Source: an uncultured Eubacteriales bacterium (lineage in GTDB: Bacteria; Bacillota; Clostridia; Oscillospirales; Oscillospiraceae). From it: DNA of 11,968 nt. Shown one piece after another: positions 6,993 through 11,345 of the stretch. The first letter of the stretch is position 1; every line of letters starts with the position of its first letter. The DNA lies in the NCBI GenBank assembly GCA_934567745.1, contig CAKTJM010000052.1, forward strand, positions 1-11,968, read 5' to 3'. The translations under genes and the position numbers were made by a program. The notes below the pieces were generated by a model, which was not told where the DNA came from, did no database searches, and saw only the letters and a program-made list of their open reading frames with translations.

Positions 6993-7021
6993 TTAGAACG
7001 GCGTTCTGATTTGGATACTAT
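6993..7021 (+). promoter_or_regulatory. Predicted tetR promoter
   Basis: TTAGAA (6993-6998) and TACTAT (7016-7021) with a 17-bp spacer, about 54 bp before the TetR start. The spacer and part of the -35 are covered by a palindrome, so a bound repressor would block polymerase. Confidence 0.5.
6995..7007. promoter_or_regulatory. Palindromic operator candidate, AGAACG-G-CGTTCT
   Basis: A perfect 6-1-6 inverted repeat (6995-7000 and 7002-7007) in the divergent degV/tetR intergenic region. A second palindrome, CTAAATTTAG (6987-6996), overlaps it. Position and symmetry fit a TetR-family operator controlling both genes; the binding protein is inferred. Confidence 0.6.
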
Positions 7022-7074
7022 AGCACGAAACGCGCGGATCGGCAAGCCCCCGCGCAGGAAAGAAGTGATCGACG

Positions 7075-7659
7075 ATGAAACGCGCCCCCTATCAGCGGTC
7101 CCGCCAGACCCGGCAGAAGCTGCTCGACGCCGTCATCCAGCTCGCGAGGGAGAAGACCTACGAGGCCATCACGGTCCAGGACATCTGCCGCCGGGCGGGG
7201 GTCTCGACGGGGTCGTTCTACCACCAGTTCGGCTCGAAGGACGACCTGGTCATGGCCACGAAGGACATGGTGGACGCCCTGCTGACGGAGGAGCTGATCG
7301 ACCAGATCCAGCCCCTGCCGCCCCTCCAGGCGCTCGACCGGCTGCTGCGGCGCTACATCCTCTTCATCCGGGACGAGATCGGGCCGGTCCTGGCGCAGTA
7401 TTACCGCGTGCTGCTGGACCATCCGGACGTGCCGATCCAGGACGCGGAGCGCGCCTACTGCCAGGCGGTCCGCGGCACCCTGGTCCGGGCGGCGCAGGCG
7501 GGGCTGCTCACCAGCGGCCTGTCGGTGGACGAGCTGGCGGAGATGGCCATGCGCCTGATGCGCGGGCTGTTCATGGATTGGCTCCTGCGCGCCGGGGACT
7601 ACGACCTGATGGACCGCTACGAGACGGAGTTCCAGCTGTTCCTGCGGTATGCCTGTTGA
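7075..7659 (+). CDS. TetR/AcrR family transcriptional regulator
   Basis: A 194-residue one-component repressor-type protein, the usual size. The N-terminal helix-turn-helix domain (about 10-58) has the classic TetR pattern: LLDAVIQLAREKTYEAITVQDI, then CRRAGVSTGSFYHQFGSKDDL. The C-terminal helical domain (about 65-194) would bind a ligand and dimerise but does not reveal which ligand. The start ATG has only a weak AGGAAAG-like ribosome site. It diverges from a degV gene, and the palindrome at 6995-7007 lies within its own predicted promoter. The pairing suggests a fatty acid or acyl-CoA as signal, but this rests only on context. No T-rich terminator follows directly; the hairpin repeat at about 7718-7823 is the first structure downstream. 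Confidence 0.93.
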   Translation: MKRAPYQRSRQTRQKLLDAVIQLAREKTYEAITVQDICRRAGVSTGSFYHQFGSKDDLVMATKDMVDALLTEELIDQIQPLPPLQALDRLLRRYILFIRDEIGPVLAQYYRVLLDHPDVPIQDAERAYCQAVRGTLVRAAQAGLLTSGLSVDELAEMAMRLMRGLFMDWLLRAGDYDLMDRYETEFQLFLRYAC

Positions 7660-7717
7660 GCGGGGCACTACACGGGATGAGGAGAAGGAACGGCGGCGTC
7701 CTGGGGGCGGGACCGCG

Positions 7718-7823
7718 TATCTCTCCCTCCGTCTCGGCTCCGCCGAGCCGCCTCCCTCGTCAGAGGGAGGCGGAGAACGGTCCACGCCCCAGAGGGGACC
7801 AGGCTCCCTTGCGTAAAGGGAGG
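7718..7823. repeat. Intergenic hairpin repeat element (CTCCCTC/GAGGGAG type)
   Basis: Non-coding block with stacked stem-loops: CGGCTC (7735-7740) with GAGCCG (7745-7750); CCGCCTCCCTC (7748-7758) with GAGGGAGGCGG (7763-7773), 11 bp perfect; and CTCCCTT (7804-7810) with AAGGGAG (7816-7822). I recall similar CTCCCTC...GAGGGAG and CTCCCTT...AAGGGAG intergenic units as dispersed repeats in gut Clostridia. Copy number here cannot be seen, so repeat status is inferred from style. The wider gap 7660-7854 holds no credible gene. Confidence 0.55.
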
Positions 7824-7854
7824 CTTCGTGCTGTACCAACGCAGACCTCCTACA

Positions 7855-7888
7855 GAAAAAGCGCGGCTCTTTTCACAAGAGCCGCGCT
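7855..7888 (-). terminator. Rho-independent terminator of the spoVAC-like gene
   Basis: AGCGCGGCTCTT (7860-7871) pairs perfectly with AAGAGCCGCGCT (7877-7888), 12 bp, loop of 5. On the minus strand a T5 run (7855-7859) then TCTG follows. The stop codon (7873-7875) lies in the loop, so the last codons form one arm. Confidence 0.88.
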
Positions 7889-8331
7889 GCGCACAATATG
7901 AAGCCATATAGGACGCTCGCAGAGATGCCGTACACCAGCACCGGGCCCGCCACGGTGAACAGCTTCGCCGCCGTGCCGGTCACGAAGCCCTCCTGGCGGA
8001 ACTCCATCGCCGGGGACACCACCGCGTTGGCGAAGCCCGTGATCGGTACGAGCGTCCCCGCACCGGCCCGCTTCGCGATCCGGTCGAAGACACCGACGCC
8101 CGTCAGCAGCGCCGCCGCGGCGATCAGCGTCACCGCCACCGCCGTCCCGGCCAGCCGTTCGTCCAGGCCCAGGGCCTGATATCCGTCCAGCAGCGCCTGG
8201 CCCACCACGCAGATGAGCCCCCCGACGAGGAAGGCCCAGCACAGGTCCTTCGCCATCGGCGAGGGGCCTGCCTTCGCCTCGACGTATGCCTGATAGTCCC
8301 GATCGGACAGCCGATCGATGTCCATATCCAT
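7873..8331 (-). CDS. spoVAC: SpoVAC-like stage V sporulation membrane protein
   Basis: SpoVAC is a spore inner-membrane channel protein involved in dipicolinic acid movement during sporulation and germination. The protein is 152 residues, matching SpoVAC (about 150). After a charged 30-residue N-terminus comes AFLVGGLICVVGQALLDGY, then several membrane segments. The family motifs GAGTLVPITGFANAVVSPAMEFRQEGFVTG and AKLFTVAGPVLVYG are clear. GTG at 8334 and ATG at 8331 are both possible; ATG has GGGAG 7 bases before it. SpoVAC is normally encoded with spoVAD and spoVAE; here a terminator follows at once, so it is a single-gene unit. SpoVAE shares part of this fold, but length and the SPAMEF motif favour SpoVAC. 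I found no convincing sigma-F/G promoter upstream, although TGCATA occurs nearby. Confidence 0.85.
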   Translation of the reverse strand: MDMDIDRLSDRDYQAYVEAKAGPSPMAKDLCWAFLVGGLICVVGQALLDGYQALGLDERLAGTAVAVTLIAAAALLTGVGVFDRIAKRAGAGTLVPITGFANAVVSPAMEFRQEGFVTGTAAKLFTVAGPVLVYGISASVLYGFILCAARLL

Positions 8332-8413
8332 CACCTCGCTCCCAGTCTCCCCCGATCTGGGGCGGATATGCAGGACGAACCGCCATTTTTTGTCGTCACG
8401 GCGGGGAAAACGC

Positions 8414-8442
8414 TTGCATCCCCCTTCGCGCTGTGATAAGCT
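8414..8442 (+). promoter_or_regulatory. Possible promoter of the Hol-Tox toxin mRNA
   Basis: TTGCAT (8414-8419) and TAAGCT (8437-8442), spacer 17 bp. The -35 is good and the -10 is weak. A transcript from about 8449 would have a leader of about 115 nt before the toxin start, as expected for a structured type I toxin mRNA. Confidence 0.45.
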
Positions 8443-8532
8443 GACCGTAGAGTTGTACGACGGTCAAGGGGCTGTCAGCGAAACGGTGGTCGGCTCTCTT
8501 CCTACTTACGGTAGAGATGGGAGCTTCCTTTC

Positions 8533-8556
8533 CTCCCTTCTCTTTGAGGAAGGGGG
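8533..8556 (+). promoter_or_regulatory. Hairpin covering the toxin ribosome binding site
   Basis: CTCCCTTC (8533-8540) can pair over 8 bp, including one G-U pair, with GAAGGGGG (8549-8556), which overlaps the purine-rich ribosome site before the ATG at 8564. Such masking limits translation in many type I toxin mRNAs. The alternative TTCCTC with GAGGAA is also possible. Structure is predicted by eye only. Confidence 0.5.
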
Positions 8557-8563
8557 TGGGTCC

Positions 8564-8653
8564 ATGGGTCTTTATGAGATCGTGAGCCTGGACTTCCAGG
8601 CCGCCACGCTCCTCGTAGGCATCCTTGCCCTCTGCGACAGCAGAAAAAAGTGA
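8564..8653 (+). CDS. Hol-Tox-like 29-residue membrane toxin of a type I toxin-antitoxin locus
   Basis: A small peptide beginning MGLYEIVSLDF, followed by a hydrophobic segment (about 11-24) and a basic tail SRKK. This matches the pattern of putative holin-like toxins of Firmicutes (short xxYExxSL start, one membrane span, charged end), related in idea to TxpA of Bacillus subtilis. These act by damaging the cell's own membrane when not silenced. A purine-rich ribosome site (GAGGAAGGGGGTG) precedes the ATG. An open frame continues upstream to 8318, but that part is not protein-like and crosses the leader structures. An antisense RNA is predicted over its 3' end with a near-consensus promoter on the other strand. 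The peptide is too short for most gene callers. Call rests on sequence pattern plus RNA architecture; toxicity is untested. Confidence 0.78.
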   Translation: MGLYEIVSLDFQAATLLVGILALCDSRKK

Positions 8654-8680
8654 CCGCCAGGCCGGAACCCTGACGGTCAC
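8644..8680 (-). terminator. Terminator of the antisense RNA, overlapping the toxin stop codon
   Basis: GTGACCGCCAGG (8650-8661) pairs with CCTGACGGTCAC (8669-8680), 11 of 12 positions, loop of 7. On the minus strand it is followed by T6 (8644-8649). The A6 on the plus strand belongs to the toxin Lys-Lys codons, so coding and terminator share bases. On the plus strand no T-tract follows, so the toxin mRNA reads through. Confidence 0.85.
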
Positions 8681-8735
8681 TATGTAGTGATACATATCTG
8701 ACGATCGAGAGCCGACCACTACTGCCAGCCTCTCT
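8644..8735 (-). ncRNA. Predicted antisense antitoxin RNA (RatA-like position)
   Basis: Start and end are set by a near-consensus promoter (-35 TTGACA, -10 TATACT, 17 bp) and a hairpin followed by T6 on the minus strand. The roughly 90-nt RNA would be complementary to the last toxin codons, stop codon and 3' untranslated region of the toxin mRNA. This is the arrangement of B. subtilis txpA/ratA, where the 3'-overlapping RNA silences the toxin. Its 5' part includes GGCTGGCAG and GTGGTCGGCTCTC, nearly the same sequence as the toxin leader, so it may compete with the mRNA's own 5'-3' pairing. The transcript itself is predicted, not seen. Confidence 0.72.
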
Positions 8736-8741
8736 GACTCA

Positions 8742-8770
8742 AGTATAACCGCTTCGGCCCGCCCTGTCAA
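8742..8770 (-). promoter_or_regulatory. Strong promoter for the antisense RNA
   Basis: On the minus strand, TTGACA (8765-8770), exact consensus, then a 17-bp spacer and TATACT (8742-8747), one mismatch from consensus. No reading frame follows on that strand, which supports a non-coding product. It is far stronger than the toxin promoter, as expected if antitoxin RNA must exceed toxin mRNA. Confidence 0.82.
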
Positions 8771-8787
8771 GGACGGGCCGAAGTTTT
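8752..8787 (+). terminator. Terminator of the toxin mRNA, overlapping the antisense promoter
   Basis: CTTCGGCCCG (8752-8761) pairs perfectly with CGGGCCGAAG (8774-8783), followed by TTTTC. The hairpin occupies the spacer and -35 of the opposite-strand promoter. It would end a toxin mRNA of about 340 nt and insulate it from the rpsF promoter downstream. Confidence 0.8.
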
Positions 8788-8825
8788 CATCTCCCCCGAT
8801 GCGCCCCGGATATGCGAAATAGTTC

Positions 8826-8853
8826 TTGACATCCTGACTTTTTCCGGTATAAT
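8826..8853 (+). promoter_or_regulatory. Strong promoter of the rpsF-ssb-rpsR operon
   Basis: TTGACA (8826-8831) and TATAAT (8848-8853), both exact consensus, with a 16-bp spacer, about 85 bp before the rpsF start. This is as expected for a ribosomal protein operon. Confidence 0.88.
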
Positions 8854-8861
8854 AATATAGC

Positions 8862-8920
8862 CTGTCCATATCGGACGGCAGATCCTTTCCGCCATCGCGA
8901 ATGGCGGACATACAGTCCAT
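8862..8920 (+). promoter_or_regulatory. Structured rpsF leader, possible S6:S18 autoregulatory RNA
   Basis: The leader contains CTGTCC (8862-8867) pairing with GGACGG (8873-8878) and a stem CCGCCAT with ATGGCGG (8890-8908) around CGCGA, followed by the AAGGAGG ribosome site. In many bacteria the rpsF leader binds the S6:S18 pair through a hairpin with an exposed CCG. A CCG is present but I cannot fit the published consensus by eye, so the assignment is tentative. Confidence 0.35.
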
Positions 8921-8938
8921 AAGGAGGTGCAACCAAAC

Positions 8939-9235
8939 ATGGCAAAGGTGAACGCGAATTACGAAGTGGTCTACATCATGGACCCCGCTCTGGGCGAAGA
9001 TGCCATCGCCGCGATGATCGAGAAGTTCAAGGCGCTCGTCGAGACCCAGGGTACCGTCACGGAAGTCGATGATTGGGGCAAGCGTCGTCTGGCCTATCCC
9101 ATCAACGACCTGAACGAAGGCCACTATGTCCTCATGACCTTCACCGCCGCGCCCGAGCTCCCCGCCGAGCTGGACCGCGTGCTGAAGATCACCGAAGGCA
9201 TCATGCGCTCTATGATCATCTGCAAGGATGAATAA
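8939..9235 (+). CDS. rpsF: 30S ribosomal protein S6
   Basis: S6 binds 16S rRNA in the small-subunit platform together with S18. The protein is 98 residues, the normal length, with the typical beta-alpha-beta start NANYEVVYIMDP, the motif VDDWGKRRLAYPINDLNEGHYVLMTF and the C-terminal LKITEGIMRSMIICKDE. I use ATG at 8939, preceded by AAGGAGGTG. An upstream in-frame GTG at 8927 lies within that ribosome site and is rejected. It is the first gene of the conserved rpsF-ssb-rpsR operon, with ssb 15 bp downstream. Its partner S18 is encoded by the last gene, so leader-based feedback by the S6:S18 complex would balance both. Confidence 0.97.
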   Translation: MAKVNANYEVVYIMDPALGEDAIAAMIEKFKALVETQGTVTEVDDWGKRRLAYPINDLNEGHYVLMTFTAAPELPAELDRVLKITEGIMRSMIICKDE

Positions 9236-9250
9236 GAGGAGGGACCGCTC

Positions 9251-9733
9251 TTGTTGAACAAGATTTTCCTCCAGGGGCGGCTCGTCGCCGATCCCGAGCT
9301 GCGGCACACGCCCAACGGCGTGCCCGTGGCGTCCTTCCGTCTGGCCGTCGACCGCGACTTCAAGAGCCGCGAGACCGGCGAGCGCCAGGCCGATTTCATC
9401 AACATCGTCGCGTGGAGACAGACGGGCGAGTTCGTCTCCCGGTACTTCACCAAGGGGCGCATGGCCATCGTCGAGGGCAAGCTCCAGACCCGTGAGTACA
9501 CCGACCGCGACGGCAATCGCCGCACCGCGACCGAGGTCGTCGCCGACCAAGTCTACTTCGGCGATTCCAAGCGCGACAACGACGGCTCCGGCTACGCGGC
9601 CCCCAGCGGCGGGCGCTCCTACGGCGCGCCCCAGGGCGGCGGCGACCGGTCCACGTCCGGCGGTTATCCCGCCGCTCCGGCGGTCGATCAGTTCGCCGAT
9701 CTGACCGACGACGACGGCGAGCTGCCGTTCTGA
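9251..9733 (+). CDS. ssb: Single-stranded DNA-binding protein
   Basis: SSB coats single-stranded DNA during replication, recombination and repair, as a tetramer. The protein is 160 residues. The N-terminal OB fold (about 1-105) starts [23 protein letters not shown] and includes [26 protein letters not shown] and [19 protein letters not shown] flexible Gly/Ser/Pro-rich linker (about 110-148) leads to an acidic tip ending DDDGELPF, the conserved docking peptide for partner proteins. The start is TTG at 9251, with GGAGGG 7 bases before it; the next codon is also TTG, but MLN is the usual SSB start. The rare start codon may hold expression below that of the flanking ribosomal proteins. Position between rpsF and rpsR is the classic bacterial arrangement. 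Confidence 0.97.
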   Translation: MLNKIFLQGRLVADPELRHTPNGVPVASFRLAVDRDFKSRETGERQADFINIVAWRQTGEFVSRYFTKGRMAIVEGKLQTREYTDRDGNRRTATEVVADQVYFGDSKRDNDGSGYAAPSGGRSYGAPQGGGDRSTSGGYPAAPAVDQFADLTDDDGELPF

Positions 9734-9770
9734 TCGCCCACCCATCACTCATATAAGGAGGTTTGCTATC

Positions 9771-10013
9771 ATGGCTATGGATAGAGAACGGCCCCGCGGC
9801 AACCGCAAGCGCCGCAAGGTCTGCACGTTCTGTGTCGACAAGGTCGAGCACATCGATTATAAGGACTCCGCCAAGCTGCGCCGGTTCCTCTCCGAGCGCT
9901 CCAAGATCCTGCCCCGCAGGACCACCGGTACCTGCGCCATGCATCAGCGCCAGCTGACCGAGGCCATCAAGCGGGCCCGTCAGATCGCTCTGCTGCCTTA
10001 CGTGACCGACTGA
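9771..10013 (+). CDS. rpsR: 30S ribosomal protein S18 (zinc-motif form)
   Basis: S18 pairs with S6 in the 30S platform. The protein is 80 residues, with the conserved core [32 protein letters not shown] and C-terminal [14 protein letters not shown]. It carries CTFC near the N-terminus and CAMH later, a C-x2-C plus C-x2-H set able to hold zinc. Such a Cys-rich form is common in Firmicutes and Actinobacteria and can be exchanged for a Cys-less paralogue under zinc limitation in some species; no paralogue is seen here. AAGGAGG lies 9 bases before the ATG. It is the last gene of its operon, followed by a strong terminator. Confidence 0.97.
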   Translation: MAMDRERPRGNRKRRKVCTFCVDKVEHIDYKDSAKLRRFLSERSKILPRRTTGTCAMHQRQLTEAIKRARQIALLPYVTD

Positions 10014-10030
10014 TCGTCTGTGACGTTCCA

Positions 10031-10059
10031 AGGACGCTCTCTACAGAGCGTCCTTTTTT
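10031..10059 (+). terminator. Rho-independent terminator of rpsF-ssb-rpsR
   Basis: AGGACGCTCT (10031-10040) pairs perfectly with AGAGCGTCCT (10045-10054) around CTAC, running into six T residues and a further T-rich stretch. This is the most canonical terminator in the window. Confidence 0.93.
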
Positions 10060-10072
10060 CTTTTTCTATGGA

Positions 10073-10108
10073 CTCTCCGGCCGGAGAGCCCCATCGTTCA
10101 TTTATACT
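10073..10108 (+). promoter_or_regulatory. Promoter region of the amidohydrolase gene with a 16-bp palindrome
   Basis: A -10-like TATACT (10103-10108) lies 18 bp before the start codon, leaving room for only a short leader. The -35 region at proper spacing (GCCGGA) is poor and overlaps the palindrome CTCTCCGGCCGGAGAG (10073-10088). The palindrome could be a regulator site; this is uncertain. Confidence 0.4.
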
Positions 10109-10125
10109 GAAAGGAGCTGTCCCCT

Positions 10126-10920
10126 ATGCCCCCCTTCACCGCCTGTCTCGTCCAGCGCGCGCCCGTGCCCTATGACAAGGCCGGGAACCTCTCCCTCGTC
10201 CTGCGCACCATGGACGAGGCCCGCGCGAGCGGCGCGGACCTCGTCCTCTTCCCCGAGATGTTCCTCTCCGGCTACCTCGTGAAGGACCAGCTCGCCGCGC
10301 TGGCCGAGCCGCTGGACGGCCCGAGCCTGCGCGCCGTCGGCGCCCACGCCAGGGCGCTCGGCATGGGCGTCCTGCTGGGCCTGCCCCTGCGCGTGGACGG
10401 CCATGAGAAGCCCCACAACGCCCTCGTCTTCTTCGACCGCGACGGCTCCGTCGCCGGTTGGTCCGCCAAGACCCACATGTTCGGCGGCGAGGAGCGGATG
10501 TTCGATCCCGGCGACCGGCTGGCAGCCTTCGACACCAGCTTCGGCCGCGTCGGCCTGATGATCTGCTACGATGGGGAGTTCCCCGAGGTCGCCCGGACGC
10601 TCGCCCTCGACGGCGCGCAGCTCCTGTGCATGTGCGCGGCGAACATGTCCCCCTTCGAGGACTACCACGCCGTCTACATGCGCGCGCGTGCCATGGAGAA
10701 CTGTGTATACGGACTGTATACGAACCTCGTCGGCGACGAGAAGCGCTTCCACTACTGCGGCCAGAGCTGCGCGATCGGCCCCGACGGCAGGATCCTCGCC
10801 ATCGCGGACCACGACCGTCCGGCGCTGCTCTACTGCACCGTCGATCTCGACACGATCCCCGCGGCCGACGCGCCGCTGCGCTATCGCGAGAACCGCCGCC
10901 CGGAGCTGTACCGCCTGTGA
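10126..10920 (+). CDS. Carbon-nitrogen hydrolase (nitrilase superfamily amidase)
   Basis: Nitrilase-superfamily enzymes cleave C-N bonds of amides, carbamoyl groups or nitriles with a Glu-Lys-Cys triad. The protein is 264 residues, normal for a single catalytic domain. The triad is complete: E44 (LVLFPEMFLSGY), K115 (SAKTHMFG) and C147 (LMICYDGEFPE). A second Glu near E121/E122 is also conserved. The motif around C147 and the C-terminal RARAMENCVYGLYTNLVG fit amidase-type branches (omega-amidase, N-carbamoyl amidohydrolase) better than true nitrilases, but the substrate cannot be told. AAGGAG precedes the ATG by about 8 bases. It has its own promoter-like site and a separate gene downstream, so metabolic context gives no help. 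No signal peptide; cytoplasmic. Confidence 0.9.
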   Translation: MPPFTACLVQRAPVPYDKAGNLSLVLRTMDEARASGADLVLFPEMFLSGYLVKDQLAALAEPLDGPSLRAVGAHARALGMGVLLGLPLRVDGHEKPHNALVFFDRDGSVAGWSAKTHMFGGEERMFDPGDRLAAFDTSFGRVGLMICYDGEFPEVARTLALDGAQLLCMCAANMSPFEDYHAVYMRARAMENCVYGLYTNLVGDEKRFHYCGQSCAIGPDGRILAIADHDRPALLYCTVDLDTIPAADAPLRYRENRRPELYRL

Positions 10921-10999
10921 GCCCGTTTTCCCGGTCCCCGGAGGGATAGCCCGCCGCCCGACTGGCCATACTCCCCTTACCAGGAAAGGAGTGGCAGCT

Positions 11000-11269
11000 A
11001 TGGTGAAAGGCGTGGCCCGACGGGTCATCATCGTGACCTCCCCCGAACAGGACCGGTTCGAGAAGGCGTTCTTCCTCCTCCGCGAGGACCTGCCCGCCGC
11101 GGGCGACCCCGAGGAGGAGGTCCTGCGGCAGGCGCAGCAGGCGGCCGATGCCTACCTACAGCGCTCGTCGCCCCAGGCGCGGCGGCGGCGGATGGTCGGC
11201 CCGGTGCTCTTCACGCTGCTCGGCGGCGTGCTCGCTTCGGCAGTTTGGTGGATCTTACCGGTCCTGTGA
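11000..11269 (+). CDS. Small conserved-looking membrane protein, single C-terminal anchor, unknown function
   Basis: 89 residues. The start ATG at 11000 follows AAAGGAG by 8 bases; a longer open frame from 10571 runs through the amidohydrolase gene and is rejected. The soluble N-terminal part (about 1-63) begins MVKGVARRVIIVTSPEQDRFEKAFFLLRED and has a helical, acidic middle (GDPEEEVLRQAQQAADAYL), then a basic patch RRRR (about 61-64). One hydrophobic segment (about 66-87) ends the protein, so the body should be in the cytoplasm. I recall similar small proteins in gut Clostridia without an established function (a VKGV-RRVIVV-SP start is typical). The basic patch beside the membrane sets its topology. 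Conserved family status is from memory; function is unknown. Confidence 0.72.
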   Translation: MVKGVARRVIIVTSPEQDRFEKAFFLLREDLPAAGDPEEEVLRQAQQAADAYLQRSSPQARRRRMVGPVLFTLLGGVLASAVWWILPVL

Positions 11270-11284
11270 GCCGGATCTTCTGTC

Positions 11285-11313
11285 TTCCCGATCGGGCCGG
11301 ACGGTGGTATCAT
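11285..11313 (+). promoter_or_regulatory. Possible promoter of the shikimate-kinase-like gene
   Basis: TTCCCG (11285-11290) and TATCAT (11308-11313), spacer 17 bp, about 33 bp before the ATG at 11346. The -35 is weak. The nearby palindrome CCCGATCGGG (11287-11296) overlaps it. Confidence 0.4.
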
Positions 11314-11345
11314 AGGGTATCCTGATATCCTACGGAGGTCCCCCT

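Larger units (their letters stand above)
8486..8719. repeat. 13-nt inverted repeat flanking the toxin gene
   Basis: GTGGTCGGCTCTC (8486-8498) in the toxin leader is exactly complementary to GAGAGCCGACCAC (8707-8719) in its 3' untranslated region. Outside it, GGCTGTCAG upstream can pair with CTGCCAGCC (8722-8730) with one mismatch, and GTCA (8463-8466) with TGAC (8735-8738). In the mRNA this would bring the 5' and 3' ends together. Confidence 0.75.

Noticed and set aside
7718..7823. CRISPR array
   Set aside because: The stems are inverted, of differing length and not regularly spaced; there are no repeat-spacer units or cas genes.
7850..8386. 178-codon minus frame overlapping the spoVAC-like gene
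   Set aside because: Different frame of the same strand, Gly/Arg-rich, without motif; SpoVAC motifs are in the other frame.
8318..8563. In-frame upstream extension of the toxin to a 111-residue protein
   Set aside because: It overlaps the start of the spoVAC-like gene and the toxin leader; the toxin family is about 30 residues and a ribosome site lies right before the ATG at 8564.
8396..9748. 450-codon open frame on the minus strand across rpsF, ssb and the toxin locus
   Set aside because: It runs antisense to rpsF and ssb, which are certain genes, has no domain pattern or ribosome site, and arises from high GC content.
10102..11031. 309-codon minus frame opposite the amidohydrolase
   Set aside because: Antisense to an enzyme with complete Glu-Lys-Cys triad; no ribosome site or domain.
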